From Posidonia oceanica (Eukaryota > Streptophyta > Magnoliopsida > Alismatales > Posidoniaceae), in contig JAZBRS010000023.1 in NCBI GenBank assembly GCA_037176725.1, positions 23,431,001-23,495,000 of the forward strand: a DNA stretch of 64,000 nt, read 5' to 3'. The translations under genes were made by a program, and so were the position numbers. The notes under the pieces were generated by a model. The model saw only the letters and a program-made list of their open reading frames with translations, was not told where the DNA came from and ran no database searches. Positions 33,005 to 42,251 of the stretch are shown one piece after another (positions within the stretch are counted from its first letter, which is position 1; every line of letters begins with the position of its first letter).

Positions 33005-35635
33005 CTACCTTCCCAGATGAGGGGGCTTACTTGAGGGGTGACTACGGAAGTTTGCCCCTAGCGTTAAGTAGTCAGGTGCTTGTGGCACATGTTCTTGTCT
33101 TTCTTTTGGTTTGCGCCCCGTCCTTGCTTTCAGAGGGTCAGCGTCGGACTCGTCCTGACTCGTCTCAGGCAGTGTGCCCCTGGTGGCTTTGTCTTTTACA
33201 CTGGAGCTCCTTAGGATGTAACCGTTGATGTTTCCATTGGGCTCTGTATTAACCTCTCCCTCATAACTGTAGCGTTCATGACTGCCCCTAGTGTGTCCGT
33301 TTGTAGGATCGGGCAGCTTGGGAGGAGGATCAGCTCTTGCTTGTGTTGCTTGGAGAGCTTGGCAGAGTGAACTGAGTGCAGCTTCTGCTTTATACCAGTC
33401 TGAATCTACATACTCATCGTAGATGGGCAACTAGTCTTCTTCTGTTAAGTCCTGGAACACTTGAGAATCCACCGTCTGCTCATCGCACTAGTCAGCGTAT
33501 TTGTCATAAACGGGCAAGCAACCTTCCTTTGTTAAGTCCTGGAGTACATGGGAATCAAGGTTCCCTTCGCTGGATGGGCTCTGCTTTGGATCTGTTGGTA
33601 TGCACTGGATGGATGCAAACTCAACCTGAGCAGCTGATAAGATGATCTCTACATCTGCATGATCTACTCGGTAGTTGAACAAGGGCTTTTGGTGTATCTA
33701 CATCACCTGCTATCCTTCCTGAGCTGCCTTTAGTCTGGCCTTGAGCTCAGACCACATGATCTCACCCTTGTCATTTAGATTGTATATTTTATCTTTGACA
33801 GTGAAGCATTCTTCAAGGGTGTGCCCATTGTTCTGATGATAAGGGCAGTGCTTGGCCATATTAGCATTTGGATAGCTTGGGCTAGGCTCTGGGAGCTGTA
33901 GATCCCCACTCTCAACTAGCATCCTGAATGTATCGGGGATTGATTCAGGAAGCGGAGGATAGTTTTGCCTTTGAGGGCCTTTGTAGTTTCATGGAGGAGG
34001 AACGTTGTGATAGTTCCTCTGCCCCTGTGGTTGCCCCTGGTATCTTTGCTGGGCATGTACTGGATAATCAGGTGGCTGTTGTTGTTGGTGTTGCATTGAC
34101 TACACTAACTGCCCCTGGTACTGCGCTGGTTGGCTTAGGTATAGCTCTGGCTGATACTGGGTTGATTGCCCTTTGGCCAGGAGTGATTGCTCAGACTGGT
34201 ATTGGCCCTTCTGCTTTTGCTGGATTGAGACCTGTGCCATGTCACCAGTGATCCCTTCAAGTGTATAGCCAGTGCCCTTCTTTTTGCCCCTTCCCTCGAG
34301 CTCTAAGAATGGTAGATCCTCTTTGTGATGGAGGATCCTTGCAGCGTGTTCGTGTAGCTGAGGGTATGTTTGGAGATCACTCATCAGTAGCCCTGTTCTA
34401 AGTGCTCCTGTAGCATTTCGGGCGATGATCTTGACTGCTTGGCTTTTAGGAATATAGCATTTAGATCTTGCAGCCATGTCTCTCCATCTACTTGCAAAAG
34501 TGGCGAACTCCTCATCAGGTTTCATCTTTTCAGCGAGAAGGTCGCTCATTGTAGGCTCGTGCTGGATGCGATGGACATATTGGCACAGAAATTTCTCCTA
34601 GAGCATCTTGAAGTCACTGAGATCATACGTTGTGAGCATGTTGAACCATCCCAGTGCTTCTCCTTCCAAGTTTTTAAAAAAGAGGTAGATTATAAGCCCA
34701 TTGTCATATTGATAGGGTAGAGCGTCCATGGCAAATGTGGCTAGATGGCCCCTTGGATCCTCTATTCCACTGTATTTCCTCATTTTTGGCATTTTGAATC
34801 CAGGTGGTAGAACAAAATGAGGAAATTTCGACGTGTCAAACCCTATCAGTGCTTTAGATGTAACTCCCGCCTTAGTGAGTGCTTCAGAGATCATCCTCTT
34901 AACGTCTTGTCCTAGCACGGCTTGTTGTCCCTGGTTTAGGTGTCCGTGTATTTGGTGGTAGGATGGTGGTAGAGGGTTATGTTGCAGGGGAAAGAAGGAT
35001 GACTGGGGTCGTGTAGGGTAGTATTGTGTGTTAATAGAAGGTTGTTGTGGATGGAAGAACGATGATGGAAGTGGAGTGGGGTAGTATTGTGTATTAGCGG
35101 GAGGTTGTGGTATGTATTGGGTTGTATATGGCGGAGTTGGATGGATGTAAGGGTAGGTGGGCGTCGTGTGGTATGGTGGGTAGGAACCTTGGTTAGGGAA
35201 GGTAGGGTCTGGTATGGCATGCGTATAAACTGGTGTATGAAATAAGTGGTTGTGGTGTTCTTGGAGGATCGAGGTTTGTGGGTTTGTGTAGGTGAAGTGT
35301 TGTTGAGCCAGGGACTGTCGGACCTCATGTGTTTCCTCCTCAATTGGATGAGGGGTAGTCAGGATGGGAGGCACTACATGGGAAGTCAACTCCGGACGTG
35401 TAAGCTCAGGCTGAGTGTCCCATGTTTGAGAATGATTTGTCTCTCTTTCTTCTTCAGTATTGTAATCGAAGGGGATGGAGAGGTGCAGGAACTGTTGCCA
35501 TCCTGTTGCTTGTGAGAACTGAGGGGTTCTCGACCTTTCTGCTTGTGGAGTTGAGTCCCTATAGAAGAACCCATCTAGGCCTAGGGTCTGTTGCGCCATG
35601 GAGGTGGAGGTAGATGATGTGCCAGTGTATTCCAT
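33005..35635 (-). pseudogene. gag: Tat-type gag of element C
   Basis: Minus strand, ATG at 35635. The first frame (345 codons) has a Pro/Tyr/Gln-rich N-terminal half with repeated NTQYYPT and HPTPPY units. The gag core then starts: FDTSKFPHFVLPPGFKMPKM, YSGIEDPRGHLATF, FFKNLEGEALGWF. A TAG at 34598 interrupts it where Gln is expected. It continues in 34549-34100 (FATFASRWRDMAARSK) and, after more stops, 33922-33710, which contains CPYHQNNGHTLEECF, a Tat-type zinc-knuckle variant (Cys-His-His-Cys). Acidic segments at 33682-33488 and 33430-33005 may be the C-terminal end. The core is about as similar to element A's gag as expected for two Tat families. Confidence 0.82.
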
Positions 35636-36967
35636 TTTTTTTCTTTTTTTTTCCTTCTTTTTTTTTTCTTCTTTTCTTTTTTTCTTTCTTTCTTTTTTTT
35701 TAGACTATTACCGACTATTACAGGAGATTTTAAGAAAGAAATTACAGACTCAATATACTAATTAATACAGACTTGATTAAATAACGGGAAATAAACAGAA
35801 ACTGAAATAGTTTGTGCCCACAATCCTGTGAATAGTGATAAATAAACACCTGCAATCAATGCACTGAAATGCAAGGTTCCCTTGTAGTCGCCTGTAGTAC
35901 AGGCGGCCAACCAAGTCACCTATTGAAACGACGGTTGAGCGAGGCGCCTTCCGAACAGGCGGCTATGCCTCTATTCAATCAGCAAACCAGGTCTGCTCTG
36001 GACAGACCGTGCAACAAACAGGAAAAAAAAAGAATACAAGTTGCAGACAAAGCGTAGTTTTTTTTTTATTATTTGTTTAAGTGATTAGTTAGTTAATTAG
36101 TTTAAACCTGCATATTCACAATTAATGGGATTTGGGCTTATGGGTACCACTCCTTGACCTTCTTTAGGGTCCACCAAGAGGGCCTAAGTGGCGGGTTTGT
36201 CTCTCTAAAGAGGAGGCCACCACTTAGGATTCTGTCCTTAAGATCGGCCCTTATCAAACCATAAAACAGTAAATAAACAGGGAATATTAAAGTGTCAAGT
36301 ATCTACTAAGGATTATTTTCGACTTAAGGAAGAGAATGAGTCAAAAATAAAACCCTAGGACACCTTGAGTTCTTAATCTAACTGCCCCAATCAAGTAGAG
36401 TATGGGAGAGCGACTTGCACTGGCTCGAGTTCGCTCTACTTGATTGTTTTAGTTAGAGGAAGATTTCCTCAAGGAACTTTAACTTTAATATATAAACAAA
36501 TTAGTTTCCACCTTAAGGGTGGACACAAACAAATCTAAAAACCGTTAAAAAAATAAAACATAGTGGACAGGAATAGTTGTTTTTAATTTTTTATGCAACT
36601 GCAGATCCAAAAATACAACACAAATTACAGAAAAACTAATGATCTGCAGTAAAAAAAGGACTCAGAAGGAGTCACCTGTAATGGTGGCGCCCTTGTCGGT
36701 CGCCTCTAGTAGAAGCGGCTACGACAGGCGCTCCTTGAATTGGCGGCTTAGATGCAGAGTCTTCTGACCTCTATAAAACAGACCCAGTTGTTGGAGCTTT
36801 GGGTTTTACTGACGTCAGAAATAGATATAAAAAAAAAAACTGATAAAGGCTTGGGAGTTGTGAAAACCTAATCGCACGATCACCCGAACCAAAAACTACA
36901 CCTAGATCTATAAAAATAATGGAAAGGAAGGAAAGGAATTACTTACGTAGCACGAGGTTGGCTAAAG
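35636..36967 (-). other. 5' leader of element C, non-coding
   Basis: Between gag start and primer site on the minus strand. It holds a long pyrimidine tract (35637-35701), poly-A/T runs, and two further TAGTCGCC-type clusters at 35885-35965 and 36675-36750, so these motifs occur in the RNA leader as well as in the LTRs. No gene seen. Confidence 0.55.
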
Positions 36968-36971
36968 CCGA

Positions 36972-36989
36972 GTCCCACCGTGATCGCCA
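36972..36989 (-). other. Primer-binding site of element C
   Basis: On the minus strand TGGCGATCACGGTGGGAC followed by tcgg. This agrees with the complement of a plant arginine tRNA 3' end, the primer class known for Tat/Ogre elements. It lies five bases from the LTR end. Confidence 0.8.
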
Positions 36990-36994
36990 ATTTC

Positions 36995-38543
36995 TGTGGA
37001 TGTGGATTTGGGGGGTGTTTAGAATGAAGGTGTCGGCACTTCCACGACGTCGACAGCTTGATGTGATCGCCACTCGTCGTTGGGCCGACAAGATGCCTTG
37101 GGAGATGTAGATGATGTGGGTATTCGGTTCACTGGATCGACGGCAGGATGTCGTCTAGTGGCTTCCTTGTGTTACGTGAGCGCTTCCTTTCCTTCAAAAC
37201 AAATAAACAAAAAAACAAGAGATCTAGGTAAGTTGGTGTGTAGTACATGATAACAAAGAAGAATAGAGAATACTAGAAACAAATAAATCTAATACTAACT
37301 GAGGATTGTTCCCCCGCATGCATATGCTATGGGTCCTATTTTAAGGAATGCAATATGAGATGTAATGAAAAAGATCGGAAGAATACTCCCTTCACCCTCA
37401 TGCTGTATGCAGTGGAGTAGAAGTGGAGGCACGGTCGGAGCTCCGGCTAGGCTCGAGATCTTTGGGATCGTAGTTGGGTGTAGTGATCTCTGGGATCTAG
37501 GTTTCTCTTTTGAAGGTAGAAACTAGGGTTTCTGGCTTGGAAACTCTAGCTATTTGAAGGTGGAAGCTCAAAACCCTAAAAACCTAAAGACAATTTCTCC
37601 AAGATAGGTTTTCCTCTCCACAGGCCGAGGGTTCAAACACTGAGCCACGGGGTCTATTTATAGACTCCAAGGGGTGTGGGTGGTTAACACATAGAAATTT
37701 CTAGAAAAAGTGGCAGTTATGGCCAGTCGCCGCATGGGTAGGCAACTAAGACCAGCAACCGCCCAAGCAAACGTGGAGAAAACCGTAGAGATTTCCAGAA
37801 GAGAAGTGGCAGTTATGGCCAGTCGCCGAATGGGTAGGCGCCTAATACTAACAACCGCCCAAGCTGACGTGGAGAAAACTGTAGTAATTCGGTTGATGGG
37901 AACCACGATCATTAGTCGCTGGTTAGGTTGGTGCCTAGCAGTTGAGGGGTCGTGGGAAATAATCGTTGCAACTCCACGACCATTAGTTGCTGGTTAGGTT
38001 GGCGCCTAGTGGTCGAGGGGATCGTGGGAAATAACCGTCAAGACAACTACCAGAGGCGGTTAAATGAGCCCACGATAGTTAGTCGCCTGCTGTAATGACG
38101 CCTTAACTAGTCGCCTGTTGAAAGGGCGCCTATGTTAGTCGCCTATTGAAAGGGCGCTTGTCAAGGTCGCCTCCATAGATGGCAACTAGGAAACTCAGAT
38201 CATTTCTAGCCCTTGCTTTTAGGTTTTGCCGGAGAAAACAAGATAAAAGGCTGGGAAACTTCAGATATCTTATGAAATCATAAAAACATCTTCTTTGACT
38301 CAAATCTGCCACGGATTTGAGTGGGATAAAGTGTGCTCAAGGTAATCGGACTTGCCACGAGTCTGAGTGCGTCAGCTCTGCCACAGCCAACAATCTTAAG
38401 TCAAGTAGGATCAAGCATTGTTTTTAAGCAAATCATGAAACATCTGGAAGATGTGTTATTTAAGCCTTAGTTGTGTGATCTGGGTGCCTCAGAAGTTCCT
38501 ATCCTCTATGAACTCTAGGAAATGCGAAAATGGGATATCTACA
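36995..38543 (-). repeat. 5' LTR of element C
   Basis: Partner of 29166-30590, 1.55 kb. It is longer because of a tandem duplication of about 94 bp at 37695-37885 (agtggcagttatggccagtcgcc ... gtggagaaaac, present twice here and once in the other LTR). It contains eight TAGTCGCC/GGCGCC pairs. Many point differences from the partner indicate an old insertion. Confidence 0.9.
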
Positions 38544-38881
38544 GCTTCAAGTACATGCAGGGACCTGCAGCCCTCATATGAACGGCATGCTGCTGGCCAA
38601 GAAGATTATGCTCCAAGGCTACTTCTGGTCAACCATGGAGGCAGACTGCTGCCAGTTTGTGTGCAGGTGCCATAGGTGCCAGATCCATGGGAACTTCATC
38701 CATGCTCCCCCACCATAGCTGCACAACATGTCGTCACCATGGCCTTTCTCCACCTGGGGGATTGATGTCATCGGCACTATACATCCTGATGCTTCGAACG
38801 GTCATCGCTTCATCGTCGTGGCGATCGACTACTTTACTAAGTGGGTGGAAGCAGCCTCTTACAAGACTGTCACAGCTGTGG
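38544..38881 (+). pseudogene. Orphan Tat integrase fragment
   Basis: Plus strand, closely similar to 57587-57925 of element B. It covers the zinc-binding HHCC region (LQVHAGTCSPHMNGMLLAKK, then CRCHRCQIHGN) and the first catalytic Asp (TWGIDVIGTIHP), and ends at YKTVTAV. One TAG interrupts it at 38716. It starts exactly at the LTR end of element C and stops exactly where the truncated D LTR begins, so both its sides are rearrangement or insertion junctions. It belongs to an element otherwise absent from the window. Confidence 0.82.
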
Positions 38882-39115
38882 ACTCGCTTAACTTTGACAA
38901 ATGGTTTGGGTCCAATAAGAAAAGTGATAGATTTGAAAATAAATTAGGCCGGAACTGCTAGACGCTATAAAATATAGTGTCTAACGATCCAGACCGGCTT
39001 ATGGGCTCTTGAAGAGTACTTGAGCTGAGCAAAAAGCTTATAAAAATGAGTGGAGCATGATATAGTGTAGTGGTACCTAAAAATGCAAGGGGAGTGTCAA
39101 AACGGGGTATCTACA
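38882..39115 (-). repeat. Truncated 3' LTR of element D
   Basis: On the minus strand it starts TGTAGATACCCCGTTTTGAC. About 230 bp remain before it meets the integrase fragment, against about 1.2 kb for the related A LTR. A single paired-arm hairpin gctagacgctataaaatatagtgtctaac lies at 38958-38986. Confidence 0.75.
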
Positions 39116-39269
39116 GATTGCCCCTCCTTGTAGGTGGCTTCGGCACGAAGCTAGCTAAAAGGTAAGACGATACCCCCATGTGGCACTACCCAGGGATCCT
39201 AAAAGAAATCCAATGCCTGCTGCCACTAGACTTGGACGAGACACAATGAGGGTCGGCTAAAGAAACACG

Positions 39270-39540
39270 GCCAAGGGGATTGCTTAAGGGGAACAAACTA
39301 AAGACACGACCGCGGGGATTGCCCGCGGGGGTCGAATTAAAAGACACTGCCACAGGGGTTGCCCGCAGGGGTTAAACTAAGAGACACTGCTACAGAGATT
39401 GCCTGCAGGGGTCAAACTAAAGACATTGTCACGGGGGTTGCCCATACGGGTCAAACTAAAGACACTGCCACGGGGGTTGCCCGCAGGGGTCAAAATAAAA
39501 GACATGGCCACAGGAGTTGCCCGTGGGAGTCAAGCTTAAA
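39270..39540. repeat. Tandem array 1 in element D (~40-bp units)
   Basis: About seven units of the type agacactgccacgggggttg followed by cccgcaggggtcaaactaa, with variable edges. The unit shares the words ggggttgccc with array 3. Confidence 0.85.
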
Positions 39541-39749
39541 AGATGGATAGCTAATGTTTCCGACAACCACTCAATGCAAATGCAATATAATACGCTATGC
39601 ATGGATGCGTGCTGGCGGGAATGCGAAGGAGGTGATCATGATATGCAATGCATGACCCTAGATAATGAGGTTCCTCCATCATTGTGGCTTTAATTTGTGT
39701 ATCGGATTGGCTCAGGAATTTATCTCACCACCTAAGGCAAACTGACACA

Positions 39750-40370
39750 TGCGTGAATGCAATTTTGTCATAATCAGGTGCCCTTTCATCAAGTGTAGCC
39801 TACACTCTCCACAGGGACCGTCGTCTTATGATACGCGGGTTGGTGAGCGAGAGGTCCATGATGTTCCCAGGTGTTGGGCAAAAGGGGTTGACCTCTTCTC
39901 TACTAGCCACATTGGCTCTGTTTGTCACAATTAGGTGTCCTTTCATTGAATGTTGCCTACATTCTCGACAGAGACCGTCGTCTTGTGACCTGGAATTAAT
40001 GAACAATGGGTCCACTAATACCGTTGGCTTTATTCGCCAGAATCACGTGTCATTTCATCGAATGTTGCCTACATTCTCGACAGAGACCGTCGTTTTCTGA
40101 CTCGGGAGTTAGTGAACGATGGGTCCACTAATACCATTGGCTTTATTCGTCAAAATTAGGTGTCCTTTCATTGAATTTTGCCTACATTCTTGATAGAGAC
40201 TGTCATCTTATGACCTGGGAGTTAGTGAGTGATGGAACCACTAATACCGTTGGCTTTATTCATCAAAATCAGGTGTCCTTTCATTGAATGTTGCCTACAT
40301 TCTCGACAAAGACTATCATCTTCTAACCCGGGAGTTAGTGAGCGATGGGTCCACTAATACCGTTGGCTTT
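39750..40370. repeat. Tandem array 2 in element D (~120-bp units)
   Basis: Five units, each with aggtgtcctttcattgaatg, ttgcctacattctcgacaga, gaccgtcgtctt, gggagttagtgagcgatggg and tccactaataccgttggctt. A diverged relative lies in element C near 31245, so the unit predates the split of these families. Confidence 0.85.
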
Positions 40371-40539
40371 GCTTTGTTTACCCAGTTGTGCTTCGGGGTA
40401 CCTGCTTTTGGATTGTTTGCTTTGTTTACCCGGTTGTGCTCTGGGTTTTTTGCTTTGGTTACTCAGTTGTGCTTGGGGATACCTGCTGGTTTGCTTTTGT
40501 TAAAGGACATGGCCACAGGGGTTGCCCGAGGGGGTCAAA

Positions 40540-41640
40540 CGGAAAATTAAAGATACTGCCGCGGGGATTGCCCAAGGGCGAACTGAAATTTAAAAGACTT
40601 GAGCTGGATCAGTCATCCAACACTCAGAGAAAACGAGCTGGATCAGTGATACAACACTTGGAAGTCGACCTTTGGGTATTGCCCAGAGGGATAAAGCTGA
40701 AAAAAGATCGCTGAGGGGATTGCCCAGGGGGAAAGCTATGATAAAATCGCCGAAGGCGTTGCCCAAGGAAAAGCTGAAATAAAACACCGAGGGGGTTGCC
40801 AAAGGAAAGCTGAGATAAGACATGCCGAGGGGGTTGTCAAACGAAAACTGAAATGAAAATCGCCGAGGGGGTTGCCCAGGGGGAAAGCTGTGATAAAATC
40901 GCCGAGAGGGTTGCCCAAGGAAAAGTTGAAATAAAACATGCTGAGGGGGTTGCCCAAGGAAAGCTGAGATAAGACATGCCAAGGGGGTTGCCCAAGGAAA
41001 AGCTGAAATAAAACATGCCGAGGGGGTTGCCCAGGGAAAGCTAAGATAGGACATGCCAAGGGGGTTGCCCAAGGAAAACTGAAATGAAAATTGCTGAGGG
41101 AGCTACCTACGGGGAAAGCTGTGATAAAATCGCCGAGGGGGTTGTCCAAGGAAAAGCTAAAATAAAAACACGCCGAGGGGGTTGCCTAAGGAAGTTGTGA
41201 TAAAATATGCCGAGGGAGTTGCCCAAGGAAAACTGAAATGAAAATCGCCGAGAGGGTTACGTAGGGGGAAAGCTGTGATAAAATCGCCAAGGGGGGTTGC
41301 CCAAGGGAAGCTGAAATGAAAATTGCCGAGGGGGTTGCCCAAGGAAAGCTGAGATAAAACATGCGAAGGGGGTTGCTCAAGGAAAAGCTATGATAAAATC
41401 GCCGAGGGGGTTGCCCATGGGGAAGTTGAAATAAAACACGCCGAGGGGTTTGCCCAGGGGGAAGCTGAGATAAAACGCCGAGGGGGCTGCCCAAGGAAAA
41501 GCTATGATAAAATCGCCGAGGGGGTTGCCCAAGGGAAAGCTGAAATAAAACACACTGAGGGGGTTGCCTAAGGAAAAACTGAACTAAAACATCGCCGAGG
41601 GAGTTGCCCAGGGGAATAAAAGGATACTTCTTCAATTGCA
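40540..41640. repeat. Tandem array 3 in element D (~38-bp units)
   Basis: More than twenty units of the type gccgagggggttgcccaagg plus aaagctgaaataaaac, with lengths of 36-41 bases and higher-order alternation between units having ctgtgataaaatc and ctgaaataaaaca. Read on the minus strand it gives Phe/Pro-rich repeat frames in more than one register, none of which looks like a real protein. Confidence 0.88.
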
Positions 41641-42251
41641 TTGGCTTTGTTTGCCCGGTTGTGCTCCGGGATATTCTGAGCTGTCCGGGAGTTCAAAAAT
41701 TATGACGGCCTCATCCCCATGCGCATTCTAGCTTGTAGAAGCCTTTGGAATTGGAAGAAAATTGATTTGGAGGCTTTCTGGTGATATTCAGCATTTTAAG
41801 TCGCTCTGAAGTTTAGGACGTTGTATGTATATGCGTCCAACATAGGACGCTAGTATTGCCAGCGTCCAACACCTAAACTGTCCTCTGGAGATAGGACACT
41901 ATTATTGTCTACGTCAAATGTAGGACGCAGAATTGTATGCGTCCAACGTCTCAAGGTCCTTAAACATAGGGCGTCTCTTGGCTTCCTCATTTTCATGCTT
42001 CCAACTCTATTCTCCTTCTTCTCTGGTGACAACCGACTCTCCTCCACCTTCGAACTCCTCTGGCGTGAGGCGGTGGGCGACATTTGCACACATTCGGCGG
42101 CTAGGGCACGGTCTGCGGCGACTCCGGTGTGTGCGGTGAGGATTTGCAGGTGCTCCAACGACGACTTGCAGGTACGCTCCTCCTCCCTTGCCCCTTTCCT
42201 CCGGTGTGGTGCCCTGATACCTGTTGGTTCTTCTTTTTTTTATTTCAGTTC
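41641..42251. other. Region upstream of captured gene in D
   Basis: Contains two paired-arm modules, at 41815-41880 (ggacgttgtat...atgcgtccaacataggacgc...gcgtccaacacc) and 41885-41960. It then enters what looks like the 5' region of the captured gene, with a splice-acceptor-like tttatttcag directly before the ATG at 42252. A short upstream exon near 42060-42175 is possible but not shown. Confidence 0.45.

Larger units (their letters stand above)
29166..38543 (-). mobile_element. Gag-only Tat-type Ty3/gypsy element (C)
   Basis: Minus strand. The 5' LTR is 36995-38543 and the 3' LTR is 29166-30590; both start TGTAGATATCCC and end CATCCACA on the element strand. The primer site is at 36972-36989 and the polypurine tract at 30591-30606. 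The internal region (6.4 kb) codes for gag and a short unknown acidic segment; no protease, polymerase or integrase can be found. No matching target duplication is visible: agctc stands on the left and gcttc on the right, and the flanks are unrelated (captured gene left, integrase fragment right). A later deletion or unequal recombination is therefore likely. Confidence 0.82.

Noticed and set aside
39270..41640. CRISPR-like appearance of regularly spaced repeats
   Set aside because: The units are contiguous tandem repeats with diverged copies, no unique spacers and no cas genes, in a plant retrotransposon.
40590..41641. Minus-strand repeat-protein frames (Phe/Pro-rich, NPLG and FPWATP words) over 40590-41641
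   Set aside because: They are translations of a 38-base tandem array that stays open in several phases; no start context, no family, and the units vary in length out of frame.
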